Below, in pieces: positions 24,432-33,446 of a stretch of 64,000 bases of DNA. Both the position numbers and the translations under genes were made by a program. This DNA comes from DASQWP01 sp050697555. Its GTDB lineage: Bacteria; Actinomycetota; Thermoleophilia; Gaiellales; Gaiellaceae. Every line of letters starts with the position of its first letter. Position 1 is the stretch's first letter. The stretch lies in assembly GCA_050697555.1 (NCBI GenBank), contig JBOHAD010000006.1:1-64000 (forward strand), written 5' to 3'. Below the pieces are notes generated by a model, which ran no database searches, was not told the origin of the DNA, and saw only the letters and a list, made by a program, of their open reading frames with translations.

Positions 24432-25291
24432 GCGGCTGCCGTCTCCCCCCGCTTGTCCCAGTAGCGCCGGAGGCCGGCGTACGACTGCCAGAACGGCCCC
24501 GCCTGCTGGTACGCGTGCGCCGTCTCCGCGTCGGCTCCCGCTCGAAGCTCCTCCTCGGCCGCGCGCACGAACTCCTCCTCGCTCGCGCCCTCGCGGACAC
24601 GCGCCGCCCATGTGCGCAGGCGACCCCGCATCTCCCGGACGTGCGAGCCGGGCTCCTCGACGACGCCGAAGTGCGGCAGGAAGAGGCGGGCCGGGCGCCG
24701 TTCCTCGATCGCGTCGAGCGTCCGCTCCCAGGCCTCGAGATCGACGTCGGGCGGCGGCGAGACCGGGGCGAGGAAGCGGGCCGGCGCGATGCGCACGCCC
24801 GCGGCGTCCCCGGCGAAGCAGGAGCCGTCCCCGGCGAGGTAGGAGACATGGTGCGACGCGTGGCCCGGCGTGGGAAAGGCCTCGAGGCCGAGCACGCGCT
24901 CGCCGACGATGCGGACGTTCTCCTCGGGGACCGGCAGGAGCTCGCCCCAGAGACGGTCGAAGTCGTCGCCGTAGAGCCGCCGCGCGCTCCGCTCGAGGCG
25001 GCTCGGTTCGACGACGTGCGGCGCCCCGACCTCGCTCACGTGGACGGTCAGGGCCGGATGCTCGCGCACGAGCGTTCCCGCAGCGCCGGCGTGGTCGAGA
25101 TGGATGTGCGTGAGCAGGAGGTGGCGAAGGTCGCCGACGCCGAGCCCGTGGGCGGCGAGCGCCTCGCGGAGCGCATCCGCGCAGCTCGCCGGGCCGCAGT
25201 CCACGAGCGCGGGCTCGTCGCCCGGAAGCAGGTAGGCGCCGATGACGCGCTCTCGCCCCAGATGGCGGAGGTCGAGGAGAGCCGGTTCCAC
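24428..25291 (-). CDS. Metallo-beta-lactamase fold hydrolase
   Basis: 287 residues. The metal signature HIHLDHAGAAG (about 62-72), then TPGHASHHVSYL, FAGDAAGVR and LFLPHFGVVE supply the usual His/Asp ligands of the MBL superfamily. The C-terminal helical domain (about 210-287) is of the glyoxalase-II-like or lactonase-like kind. GTG 25291 is the only start fitting the N-terminal strand. It overlaps the secreted sugar-dehydrogenase-like gene and follows the cupredoxin gene by 9 bp; no substrate is visible. Confidence 0.87.
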   Translation of the reverse strand: MEPALLDLRHLGRERVIGAYLLPGDEPALVDCGPASCADALREALAAHGLGVGDLRHLLLTHIHLDHAGAAGTLVREHPALTVHVSEVGAPHVVEPSRLERSARRLYGDDFDRLWGELLPVPEENVRIVGERVLGLEAFPTPGHASHHVSYLAGDGSCFAGDAAGVRIAPARFLAPVSPPPDVDLEAWERTLDAIEERRPARLFLPHFGVVEEPGSHVREMRGRLRTWAARVREGASEEEFVRAAEEELRAGADAETAHAYQQAGPFWQSYAGLRRYWDKRGETAAA

Positions 25292-25300
25292 GCCGGCACG

Positions 25301-25699
25301 CTACTCGACGGTGAGCGTTCCCTCCATGCCGGCCGTCCGATGGCCCGGGACCGAGCAGAAGAACGTGTACGTTCCAGGCTCGAGGGTCACGGTGACACTC
25401 GCGGTGTCCTCGGTGATGACCTCCGTGGCGCCGCCCTCTACGTCCTCGATCGTGACGTCGTGCGGCATGGACGACTCGTTCGTGAGCTCGATCGTGATCT
25501 CCCCGGCCTGCGCCGTGAGCTCGGTCTGGTCGTAGGCGAGGGCGCCGCCTGGGTCGGCCGCGATCTGGATCGTCTGACCGTCGCCTCCGTCCGCGGCCGG
25601 CGGCTCGTCGGCCTCGCCGTTGTCGTCGCCTCCGCAGGCCGCGAATCCCAGGCCGAGAGCCGCAAGCACGAGAAGGATCGTCAGGACGCGTCGTGTCAT
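25301..25699 (-). CDS. Plastocyanin-like cupredoxin lipoprotein
   Basis: 132 residues. A lipoprotein signal (VLTILLVLAALGLGFAAC, lipobox Cys about residue 22) is followed by a Gly/Asp/Glu-rich spacer and a cupredoxin domain. Type-1 copper ligands are visible: His in MPHDV, and Cys, His and Met in FFCSVPGHRTAGM. It is an extracytoplasmic electron carrier or copper protein anchored by lipid. It overlaps the upstream membrane-protein gene by 4 bp, so the two are probably made together. Confidence 0.92.
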   Translation of the reverse strand: MTRRVLTILLVLAALGLGFAACGGDDNGEADEPPAADGGDGQTIQIAADPGGALAYDQTELTAQAGEITIELTNESSMPHDVTIEDVEGGATEVITEDTASVTVTLEPGTYTFFCSVPGHRTAGMEGTLTVE

Positions 25700-26610
25700 C
25701 GGGTTCCTCCCTTTCGCAGTCGTTGGAATCTAGCTACGCGCGGAGCGGCGAGGTGGATGAGGACCGCTGTCGCCACCATGGCGGCCCAGGCCGGCGTGAG
25801 AGCGGGCCGGGTCATCTCGGGCAAGTCGAAGGACGTCGTGCCGCGCTTGACGAGCTGCTCGAGCCAGAAGTCCTGGAGCACGTTGGCGAGCCCGTACACG
25901 AGCATGAGCGCGAGGTAGAACGCGAGGAGCGGGCGGACTCGGCGGCTCGCCTGCGGGACGACACGGGAGAGGGCGAGCGCCGTGAGCGCGAGGAGCGTGC
26001 CGTCCAGACCGTGGTGGTGGCCGAGGTGGACGGCGCGGAGCTGCGGCTGACCGGGCTCGGGGCGCGGCTCGTCCGAGAGGAAGGGGCCGCCGAGCGAAAA
26101 GCCGAGGTCCGCGGCGATCCAGGGGAGCGCCGCGACGACGAGAAGGGCCGCGAGGGCGAGGCGAACGGCGTCCCAGCCGCTCCAGGCCACGCGCCTGCCG
26201 AGGCCGTCGCGGCCGACCGCAAGCGCCGTGAGAGCGACTGCGACGGCAACGCCTGCCGCGGGAATCGCGTTGACCACGCGGGCGTCGAGGTCGGCCTGGT
26301 CGACGACGCCGGGCCAGGCGACGCCGGCGCAGAGGACGCCCGCGACGGCGGCGACCGCCGAGGTCGCAGGGCGACCGAAACGGTCGGCGACCACGAGGAG
26401 GACGGCAATCGCCGCCAGCGCCGTGGGGTAGTTGAGGAAGACGAGCGCGCGCCCGAAGCCGCCTGCGAGGCCTTCCTCGTCGACGTTGTAGAGCTCGGCG
26501 GTCGGAAGGCGCGCGTAGGTGACGACAACCGCGAGAGCGACGGCAGCGAAGGTGCCCCACGCGAGGAGCACCTCGCGGACGCCCGGCACGCCCTCTTTGT
26601 GCCCGTCCAA
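25696..26610 (-). CDS. Polytopic membrane protein of unknown function
   Basis: 304 residues with about seven to eight hydrophobic helices. Between helices five and six lies a histidine cluster AVHLGHHHGLDG that could bind metal or heme. The C-terminal part (FYLALMLVYGLANVLQDFWLEQ) is amphipathic. Overlap with the copper lipoprotein gene suggests a joint role in electron transfer or copper handling; this is inference. TTG 26610 is taken as start; GTG 26589 is a possible shorter alternative. The 5' end overlaps the promoter of the divergent cyclase gene. Confidence 0.6.
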   Translation of the reverse strand: MDGHKEGVPGVREVLLAWGTFAAVALAVVVTYARLPTAELYNVDEEGLAGGFGRALVFLNYPTALAAIAVLLVVADRFGRPATSAVAAVAGVLCAGVAWPGVVDQADLDARVVNAIPAAGVAVAVALTALAVGRDGLGRRVAWSGWDAVRLALAALLVVAALPWIAADLGFSLGGPFLSDEPRPEPGQPQLRAVHLGHHHGLDGTLLALTALALSRVVPQASRRVRPLLAFYLALMLVYGLANVLQDFWLEQLVKRGTTSFDLPEMTRPALTPAWAAMVATAVLIHLAAPRVARFQRLRKGGTR

Positions 26611-26624
26611 AGCGGGCCTAGACT
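26597..26624 (+). promoter_or_regulatory. Promoter candidate for the 26634 cyclase gene
   Basis: TTGTGC at 26597-26602 and TAGACT at 26619-26624 are separated by 16 bp and end nine bases before ATG 26634. Transcription would start at or beside the ATG, giving a leaderless message; no Shine-Dalgarno sequence is present. Confidence 0.35.
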
Positions 26625-26633
26625 AGCCTTGCG

Positions 26634-29600
26634 ATGTCCTCCCCGGAATGCGCAGCCTGCGGCTTTGCCAACCGGCCGGGAGCGCTCTTCTGCGGGAGGT
26701 GCGGCGCCCAGCTCGGGCAGAGCTGCCCCGAATGCGGCGAGGTCCTCGCCGCGGGACTCGCCTACTGCACGGCCTGCGGCGCGGAGCTCGAGGCGGCCCC
26801 CGACGCCCCGCCGATCGCCGAGGAGCGCAAGATCGTCACGGTCCTCTTCGCCGACCTCGTCGGCTTCACGGGCCGCGCCGAGCGCCTCGACCCCGAGGAC
26901 GTCCGCGGCCTGCTCGCTCCCTACCACGCCCGCCTCAAGCAAGAGCTCGAGCGCCACGGCGGGACCGTGGAGAAGTTCATCGGCGACGCTGTCGTCGCGC
27001 TCTTCGGGGCTCCGCTCGCCCACGAGGACGATCCGGAGCGCGCGGTTCGGGCCGCGCTCGCCGTCCGGGAGGCGATCGGCGAGCTGAACGCGGCCGACCC
27101 GAGCCTCGGCCTGCGGGTGCGCATCGGCGTCACCACCGGCGAGGCCATGGTCACGCTCGGCGCGAGGCCGAGCGCGGGAGAGGGCATGGCCGCGGGGGAC
27201 GTCGTGAACGTCGCGGCGCGCCTCCAGGCAGCCGCCCCCCCGGGCGGGATCCTCGTCGACGAGACGACGCACCGCGCCACCGAACGATCGATCGACTACC
27301 GCACCGCCGAGGCCGTGCAGGCGAAGGGGAAGACGGCGCCGGTGCCCGTCTGGGAGGTCGTCGCCTCCCGCGGCCGGCTCGGCGTCGACATCGCCTTCCG
27401 GGGCGGGGCGACGCTCGTCGGCCGCCGCCAGGAGCTCGACCTCCTGCTCGACGCTCTCGCCCGCGCGCAGCGCGAGCGGGCGCCCCAGCTCGTGACGCTC
27501 GTCGGCGTGCCGGGGATCGGCAAGAGCCGTCTGCTCTGGGAGCTCTACAGCACGCTCTCCGGCGACCCGAGCGTGTTCGTCAAGTGGCGGCAAGGACGCT
27601 CCCTTCCCTACGGCGAGGGCGTGAGCTTCTGGGCACTCGGGGAGATGGTGAAGTCGCAGGCCGGGATCCTCGAGTCGGACGACGCCGACGCCGCCGGCGA
27701 GAAGCTCGCCTCGGCGGTCTCCGCAGCTCTGGGCGAGCCGGAGGAGGCGCGCTGGGTTCTGCGGCACCTCCGGCCGCTCGTGGGCCTCGGCAGCACCCAG
27801 GGCGCCGGCCGGGAAGAGACCTTCACCGCGTGGCGGCGGTTCTTCGAGGCGCTCGCCGAGCAACGCCCGCTCCTTCTCGTCTTCGAGGACGTTCACTGGG
27901 CCGACGACGGCCTCCTCGACTTCGTCGACCATCTCGTCGACTGGACGACGGGAGTGCCGCTCCTCGTGATCTGCACCGCGCGCCCGGAGCTCCTCGACCG
28001 GCGCCCCGGCTGGGGCGGCGGCAAGCGCAATGCCCTCACGATCTCCCTCACGCCGCTCTCCGACGAGGAGATCACCGAGCTCCTCCGGTCGCTCGGGTCG
28101 GAAGTCCGGGACACCCTGCTCGCGCGCGCCGGGGGCAACCCGCTCTACGCGGAGGAGTTCGTGCGCATGCTCTCCGCGCGGGTCGGCGACGGCGACATCG
28201 CGCTCCCCGACTCCATCCAGGGCATCATCGCCGCCCGCCTCGACACCCTCCCGCTCGACGAGAAGGCGCTCCTCCAGGATGCTGCGGTCGTCGGCAAAGT
28301 CTTCTGGGCGGCCGCGCTGGCGGCCGTGGGCAGCCTCGCGGCCGACGTCGTCGAGGACCGTCTACGCACCCTCGAGCGCAAGGAGTTCGTGCGGCGCGAA
28401 CGGCGCTCGTCCGTCGCCGGCGAGACGGCGTACGTCTTCCGGCACGTGCTCGTCCGGGACGTCACCTACGGCCAGATTCCGCGCCCGCAGCGAGCCGAGA
28501 AGCACAGGCTGGCGGCGGAGTGGATCGAGTCGCTCGCCGGCGACCGGTTCGAGGACGTCGCCGACCTCGTCGCGCACCACTACGGAAGCGCACTCGAGTT
28601 CGCCCGCGCCAGCGGACAGGACACGGGCGACCTGGCCGAACGAGCGCGACTCGCCTACCGCGAGGCAGGCGACCGTGCAACGGCGCTCAACGCGTTCGCC
28701 GCGGCCGCACGGTTCTACGGGGCGGCACTCGACCTCTGGCCTGGGGACGACGGCGAGCGGCCGTACATCTTGCTTCGCCACGGGCAGGCGCTCTTCCACG
28801 CGGAAGGCGGAGGAACCGACGTCCTCACCGAGGCCGCAGAGCTCCTCCTCGATTTCGGCGACCGGGAGGCGGCCGCCGAGGCGCACATCGGCCTCGGCGA
28901 CCTCCTCTTCTTCGTGGAGGGACTGGGCAACGAGGCCGTCGAGCACTTGGAAGGCGCGGCCACCCTCCTCGCGGATCAGCCTCCCTCGCGCGCGAAAGTC
29001 GCGGTTCTGGCCAACCGGGCCCGCTTCCACATGATCGCTGACGAGGCGGAGGAGGCGATCCGGGTCGGCTTCGAAGCGTTCCAGGCGGCTGAGGAGCTCG
29101 GGCTCGACGAGTTCCGCGCCCATACCCTCAACACGCTCGGAGTGGCCCGGGCGATGATCGGAGACCAGGGCGGGGTGGCCGACCTCGAGCGAAGCATCGC
29201 GATCGCGGAGGACCTCAACTCGCCCGAGGCCATGCGCGCATACAACAACCTCGCGAGCATCGTCGCCAACCTCGGGGACCTGCCACGCGCCTACGCGCTC
29301 TACGAGCGGGCAAGGCGAGCGGCGGAAAGGTTCGGCCACGCCCTAGCGCTCCAGTGGCTCTCCGCGCAGAGGATGGACGAGCTCTTCTGGACCGGACGTT
29401 GGGACGAGACCCTGCAACACGCCGAGGCGGTGTTTGCCGCCGACGCGGGCTCCGGGCCCATGCAGGTGGTCGACGCCCGGATCCTGCGCGCACGGATTCG
29501 ACTCGCCCGCGACGACATCGGGGGAGCGAGCGACGACTCGGCCGCCGCGGCCGACCTCGCCCGCCAGGCGAAAGATCCACAGGTCGCGTTTCCAGCGCTC

Positions 29601-30041
29601 GCCACGTACGCTCACGTCCTTTCGTCGGCAGGAAGTACGGAGGAGGCGGATGCGGTCGCAACCGAGCTGCTCGACTCCTGGGCCGCGAGCGGTGCCACGC
29701 TCGCCGGGCCGTGGCTTCCCGAGCTGGCCGCCGTGCTCACCGCCCTCGGTCGCGGGGCAGACCTCGCCGAGGCGGCGAAACGGGTCCCCACGCCGACGCG
29801 TTGGCTCGAGGCGGCAAGTGCCCAGGCCGCCGGCGATCCCGGCCGTGCGGCCGGGATCTACGCCGAGATCGGCTCGCTTCCGGACGAAGCGTACGCGCGG
29901 CTACGTGCCGCCGAGAGCCTGGTGAACGGGGGACGCCGCGGAGAAGCGGAAGCCGAGCTTACGCTGGCGCTCGACTTCTTCCGGGCGGTCGACGCCGCCG
30001 GCTACCTCCGCGAAGCCGAGACACTGCTCGCGACGACTTAA
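26634..30041 (+). CDS. Zinc-ribbon / class III nucleotide cyclase / AAA ATPase / TPR regulator
   Basis: 1135 residues. Two zinc ribbons (Cys 6, 9, 20, 23 and 31, 34, 45, 48) open the chain. A class III cyclase domain follows (FADLVGFT about 72-79, VEKFIGDAV about 112-120, GDVVNVAARLQ), keeping both metal Asp residues, the Lys, and the Asn/Arg pair. Next is an STAND-type ATPase (Walker A GVPGIGKSR near 290, Walker B LLLVFEDVHWADD), and a long TPR-like helical repeat region to the C-terminus. It looks catalytically competent for cAMP or cGMP synthesis gated by an ATP-driven sensor. The product nucleotide is not determinable by eye. Confidence 0.9.
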   Translation: MSSPECAACGFANRPGALFCGRCGAQLGQSCPECGEVLAAGLAYCTACGAELEAAPDAPPIAEERKIVTVLFADLVGFTGRAERLDPEDVRGLLAPYHARLKQELERHGGTVEKFIGDAVVALFGAPLAHEDDPERAVRAALAVREAIGELNAADPSLGLRVRIGVTTGEAMVTLGARPSAGEGMAAGDVVNVAARLQAAAPPGGILVDETTHRATERSIDYRTAEAVQAKGKTAPVPVWEVVASRGRLGVDIAFRGGATLVGRRQELDLLLDALARAQRERAPQLVTLVGVPGIGKSRLLWELYSTLSGDPSVFVKWRQGRSLPYGEGVSFWALGEMVKSQAGILESDDADAAGEKLASAVSAALGEPEEARWVLRHLRPLVGLGSTQGAGREETFTAWRRFFEALAEQRPLLLVFEDVHWADDGLLDFVDHLVDWTTGVPLLVICTARPELLDRRPGWGGGKRNALTISLTPLSDEEITELLRSLGSEVRDTLLARAGGNPLYAEEFVRMLSARVGDGDIALPDSIQGIIAARLDTLPLDEKALLQDAAVVGKVFWAAALAAVGSLAADVVEDRLRTLERKEFVRRERRSSVAGETAYVFRHVLVRDVTYGQIPRPQRAEKHRLAAEWIESLAGDRFEDVADLVAHHYGSALEFARASGQDTGDLAERARLAYREAGDRATALNAFAAAARFYGAALDLWPGDDGERPYILLRHGQALFHAEGGGTDVLTEAAELLLDFGDREAAAEAHIGLGDLLFFVEGLGNEAVEHLEGAATLLADQPPSRAKVAVLANRARFHMIADEAEEAIRVGFEAFQAAEELGLDEFRAHTLNTLGVARAMIGDQGGVADLERSIAIAEDLNSPEAMRAYNNLASIVANLGDLPRAYALYERARRAAERFGHALALQWLSAQRMDELFWTGRWDETLQHAEAVFAADAGSGPMQVVDARILRARIRLARDDIGGASDDSAAAADLARQAKDPQVAFPALATYAHVLSSAGSTEEADAVATELLDSWAASGATLAGPWLPELAAVLTALGRGADLAEAAKRVPTPTRWLEAASAQAAGDPGRAAGIYAEIGSLPDEAYARLRAAESLVNGGRRGEAEAELTLALDFFRAVDAAGYLREAETLLATT

Positions 30042-30268
30042 TCTACGTCCTCGAGGTCGTCGTCGTCCTCGATGAGCATCGGCGTCACGACCAGCATGTC
30101 GTCCGGGATTTTCTCGACCGAACCGGAAACGACCGCGTAGCCGCGGTTTTTCTTCTTGCCCTTCCAGGCGTGCAGGACCTTGCCGTCCCGGCCGAGCTTC
30201 TTCTGCAGGTCCTTCCGCTTGTCCTTCGGGTCACTCGAGAAGAACACAATCCAGTAGTGGGGGGGCAC
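30038..30268 (-). CDS. Small charged hypothetical protein
   Basis: 76 residues: PHYWIVFFSSDPKDKRKDLQ, a Lys-rich middle, AYAVVSGSVEK-like strand (actual GYAVVSGSVEKIPDD) and an acidic tail DDDDLEDVD. No family recognised. GTG 30268 is supported by AAGGAGGT seven to eight bases upstream, a near-ideal ribosome-binding site. It converges on the cyclase gene with a 4-bp overlap of stops. Confidence 0.65.
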   Translation of the reverse strand: MPPHYWIVFFSSDPKDKRKDLQKKLGRDGKVLHAWKGKKKNRGYAVVSGSVEKIPDDMLVVTPMLIEDDDDLEDVD

Positions 30269-30340
30269 CGCATGACCTCCTTCTTCGTCGTTCGCCGCCT
30301 CCGATGATCCTCCCCACGGCGCGCGAGGGCAAGACCCGAT

Positions 30341-30799
30341 CTAAGCCGCCAGCTCGACGCGCTCGATTGCGACCGGCTCACGTGGGCGGTCGCTTGCGTC
30401 GCGCGGAAGCTCCGAGATGGCGTCGACCACGTCCATGCCCTCCTCGACCTGTCCGAAGACCGTGTGCTTGCCGTCGAGCCACGGGCACGACTCGGCGGTG
30501 ACGATGAAGAACTGGCTCCCGTTCGTGTCCGGGCCGCGGTTCGCCATCGCGAGCGCGCCGCGGACGACGCGGCGTTCGTTCGGCTCGTCCTCGAACTCGT
30601 AGCCGGGGCCGCCGGTGCCGTCGCCGCGCGGGCAGCCTCCCTGGATCATGAAATCCGGGATGAGGCGGTGGAACGCGATGCCGTCGTAGAAGCCGTCGCG
30701 CGCGAGCGAGACGAAGTTGTCGACGGTCTTCGGCGCGTCCTCCTCGAAGAGCCCGAGCTCAATCGCGCCGTGTGTAGTGTGGAGCGTCGCATGAGTCAT
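30341..30799 (-). CDS. Cyclophilin-type peptidyl-prolyl cis-trans isomerase
   Basis: 152 residues, all core cyclophilin: APKTVDNFVSLA, YDGIAFHRLIPDFMIQGG (catalytic Arg in FHR), GYEFEDE, LAMANRGPDTNGSQFFI and the drug/substrate pocket Trp/His in WLDGKHTVFG. No signal peptide, so it folds proteins in the cytoplasm. Single gene, divergent from the 30817 gene. Confidence 0.95.
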   Translation of the reverse strand: MTHATLHTTHGAIELGLFEEDAPKTVDNFVSLARDGFYDGIAFHRLIPDFMIQGGCPRGDGTGGPGYEFEDEPNERRVVRGALAMANRGPDTNGSQFFIVTAESCPWLDGKHTVFGQVEEGMDVVDAISELPRDASDRPREPVAIERVELAA

Positions 30800-30816
30800 G
30801 CCGGCACCTTAGATGC

Positions 30817-31665
30817 TTGACGCGTAGCCGTCTGCGCTTCGCCGTCTCCCTGCCGGAGCGGGCGGTGCGCGCGACCGTCGGGTCGCTCGGCGGCGCCCTG
30901 CACGAGAGCGCCCAGGTTCTCCTCCCCCGTGTCGTCCGGAACTCACGCTTCTACGACGCGACTGCGAAGAACGCCCTCCGCATCGCGATCGAAGCGGTCG
31001 GCGGCGTCGAGGCGCGCGAGCCGCAGCCCGTCACCGCCGGGGAGATCGTCAAGCGCAAGGCGGCCGGGAACGTCATCGAGATCGGCTCGATCGCGGCCTT
31101 CGGCTTCTCGCCGCTCTGGCTCCTCGCGGCCGCCTCGGATGCCCTTCGTGGGTCGCGGGTCTACCTGGAGGCGCTCGTCGACCAGCTTCGCAAGGCGGGC
31201 GTCCTCGCCGAGGACGCCGAGTTCGAGTCCGTCGACGACCTCCTGGGCGCCTTCGAGGGCGCGTCCGGCCGCACCGCGGGGTTGATCGACGTCCCGCCGC
31301 TCGAGCTCGCCGAGCTCCGCGCGACGCTGTCCGAGCTCCGCCGCGACGCGGAGACGCTGCCGACGCAGGACGAGCTCGCCGCGCTCTTTCGCGGTCTCAA
31401 ACGGACGGCGGCTGCCGAGCGGCGGCCGCTGCTCGATGTCTCGACGGGAATGGGCATGGCCATCCTCCTCTCGGCCCAGAAGGTCGGGCGGACGCACCTC
31501 GTGGTCCCGTACCGAGAGGACTGGAAGCCGCTTCGCCGCGAGGGCTTCGCCGCCTACGCGCGGCGCGTCTCGCGCCCGTACGCGCGCGCCGTCGCGGGCC
31601 ACTTCGACCCGGCGCGGCCCACGTGGACGGAGCGGTTGCTGGCGAAGTCACGCAGGGGTCGGTGA
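30817..31665 (+). CDS. Conserved hypothetical protein
   Basis: 282 residues, TTG start. Residues about 45-125 contain amphipathic helices and a short hydrophobic stretch (IEIGSIAAFGFSPLWLLAAASDAL), the middle is helical, and PLLDVSTGMGMAILLSAQ gives a second hydrophobic patch. The pattern suggests a peripheral or monotopic membrane protein. I do not recognise the family. The C-terminus is basic (WTERLLAKSRRGR). Confidence 0.6.
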   Translation: MTRSRLRFAVSLPERAVRATVGSLGGALHESAQVLLPRVVRNSRFYDATAKNALRIAIEAVGGVEAREPQPVTAGEIVKRKAAGNVIEIGSIAAFGFSPLWLLAAASDALRGSRVYLEALVDQLRKAGVLAEDAEFESVDDLLGAFEGASGRTAGLIDVPPLELAELRATLSELRRDAETLPTQDELAALFRGLKRTAAAERRPLLDVSTGMGMAILLSAQKVGRTHLVVPYREDWKPLRREGFAAYARRVSRPYARAVAGHFDPARPTWTERLLAKSRRGR

Positions 31666-31721
31666 GCGAGTCCTCGTGCGGGGCATGATCCCGACCGGCT
31701 GACCGTCTACATTCGGAGTAC

Positions 31722-32165
31722 ATGCCGTGCTCGAACTGTGGGAGCGAGACGCCTGCGGACGCCCGCTTCTGCCCGCGCTGCGGCGCTCCCCTCCGGGAGG
31801 GCGCGGCCGACGCCCCGGATGCGCCGCCTCCTCCTTTCGTGTTCCCCGCGGAGGGGTGGGAGCTCTGCGAGATCGCCTGGTGGCGCGGTTACTTCAAGTC
31901 CGAGTTCTACGCGGTCGCCGACGGGCGGGAGCTCGCCCGCTCGCGGAGCTTCCGCTGGCGCGTGGAGACACCTCCGGCGCCCGACCACCAGGCGGCTAGT
32001 GCCGCGCACGAGGCGCTCGTGGGTCGTCTGAGAAAGGCCGGCTGGGAGCCGCTCGGCCAGGCGATCCCGTGGTACGCCCAGCGATTCCGCCGCCAGTCGG
32101 CCGGACTTCGGCTGCTCGCAAGGGAATCCGGGGAGACCGCCGAGGAGGACTCGGCTGAACGCTGA
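31722..32165 (+). CDS. Zinc-ribbon protein
   Basis: 147 residues. An N-terminal zinc ribbon (CSNCGSETPADARFCPRCG) is followed by a proline linker and an alpha/beta domain (WELCEIAWWRGYFKSEFYAVADG) that is not recognised. It ends with an acidic tail. TACATT ten to eleven bases upstream could be a -10 box. It lies 81 bp before the GGDEF-like gene and may be co-transcribed. Confidence 0.65.
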   Translation: MPCSNCGSETPADARFCPRCGAPLREGAADAPDAPPPPFVFPAEGWELCEIAWWRGYFKSEFYAVADGRELARSRSFRWRVETPPAPDHQAASAAHEALVGRLRKAGWEPLGQAIPWYAQRFRRQSAGLRLLARESGETAEEDSAER

Positions 32166-32246
32166 GGAACCTCTGGCAATTTGAGGAAACCTGCGTATTG
32201 TCCGACTAGACCCCGCTTGCTGCGGCCACTGAGGGAAGGGGCCTGA

Positions 32247-33425
32247 TTGCCCACATGGGAGAGCACGACCTGGATCGCCGTCGGCGCGTCCGCGCTCGCG
32301 GCGCTCGCGCTCGTCGCCGTCGTGGTGCTGGCCGCACGCCTCAGGCGGACGCGCCGTGAGCTCCGCCAGGCCGACGAGCTCCCCCGGGACGACCTCGTCG
32401 TCGGCGACCTCGCCCGCGCGCTCGAGCGCGCACATGAGGAGACGGCTCGCTCCCAGGAGGAGGGGCGCCTCGCCCGCGAGGAGAGCGAGCGGGCGCGCAC
32501 GGAGCTTCGCTGGCTCCGGCACCTGGGCGAGATCGGCGGCACGATCGATCTCGAGGGCGTGCTCAAGCGGGCGCTCGAGGCCGCGACGCGACTCGGCAAC
32601 GCCGCCGCGGCGATGATCGTGCTCGCCCGCGAGGACGAGGAGCCTCTCATCGCCACGGTCGGGCTCTCCGCGGAGGAGTCGTCCCGCGAGCTGCTCGGGC
32701 TCCCGCCCGAGGGCGGGCAGGCGCGCGCCGTCACGCTCACGTATCGCTATACCGAAGACGAAGCCGAGTACGACGAGTTCCGCCTTCGCGGCGGCCTGGC
32801 CGTTCCCGTCGCCGGCGAGGACGGCGAGCGAGTCGGCACCCTGGCGATCTTCTGGCGCCGGGTCGAGCGAGAGATCTCAGACGAGGAGCTGGCGCGACTC
32901 GAGGCGCTGACGGCGGCGCTCAGCCCCGCCCTCGAGAACGCCTTCCGCTTCGAGGAGACGCGCCGGCTCGCCGACCTCGATCCGCTCACCGGCCTCTACA
33001 GCCGTCGCTACCTGCACGAGTCGCTCGCGCACGAGTGCGCCCGTGCGCGCCGGTACGAACGACGCCTCTCCCTCGTGCTCGTGCGCCTCGACACCGGACT
33101 CTCGACCGAGCTCCTGGCGACGGCGGGCGAGCGGCTGCGCACGGCCGTGCGAGGTGCCGACATCGCCTGCCATCTCGACGCTGGGCGCTTCGCCGTCGTG
33201 CTGCCCGAGGCCGCTCTCGCCGACGCGGAGCGGCTCTACCGCCGCCTCCAGTTCGCGGTCGGCGCCAAGCTGGGGACGAACGGGCGGGTCCGCCTACCCG
33301 CCGGCATCGTCGAGCTGCGGCCCGAGGACGACCCCGTCTCCTTCCTGGAGCGGGCGGAGGCCGCGCTCGAGCGCGAAGAGGAGCCCGGGAGCGGGCTTGG
33401 TATCGCGGTTGAAACGCTGACCTGA
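32247..33425 (+). CDS. GAF-like sensor with degenerate GGDEF domain
   Basis: 392 residues, TTG start. One membrane helix (about 9-31), a coiled coil (about 45-95), a GAF-like sensor region (about 98-225) and a GGDEF-fold domain beginning DPLTGLYSRRYL (about 248). Where active cyclases have GGDEF this protein reads LDAGRF, losing the glycines and acidic pair needed for c-di-GMP synthesis. It is therefore likely a pseudo-enzyme acting as a dimerisation or nucleotide-sensing module. It is followed after 21 bp by an HTH/coiled-coil gene. Confidence 0.8.
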   Translation: MPTWESTTWIAVGASALAALALVAVVVLAARLRRTRRELRQADELPRDDLVVGDLARALERAHEETARSQEEGRLAREESERARTELRWLRHLGEIGGTIDLEGVLKRALEAATRLGNAAAAMIVLAREDEEPLIATVGLSAEESSRELLGLPPEGGQARAVTLTYRYTEDEAEYDEFRLRGGLAVPVAGEDGERVGTLAIFWRRVEREISDEELARLEALTAALSPALENAFRFEETRRLADLDPLTGLYSRRYLHESLAHECARARRYERRLSLVLVRLDTGLSTELLATAGERLRTAVRGADIACHLDAGRFAVVLPEAALADAERLYRRLQFAVGAKLGTNGRVRLPAGIVELRPEDDPVSFLERAEAALEREEEPGSGLGIAVETLT

Positions 33426-33446
33426 CGCGCTTACCCTTGGAGCCGG

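Noticed and set aside
32247..33425. Active diguanylate cyclase
   Set aside because: The GGDEF motif is replaced by LDAGRF.
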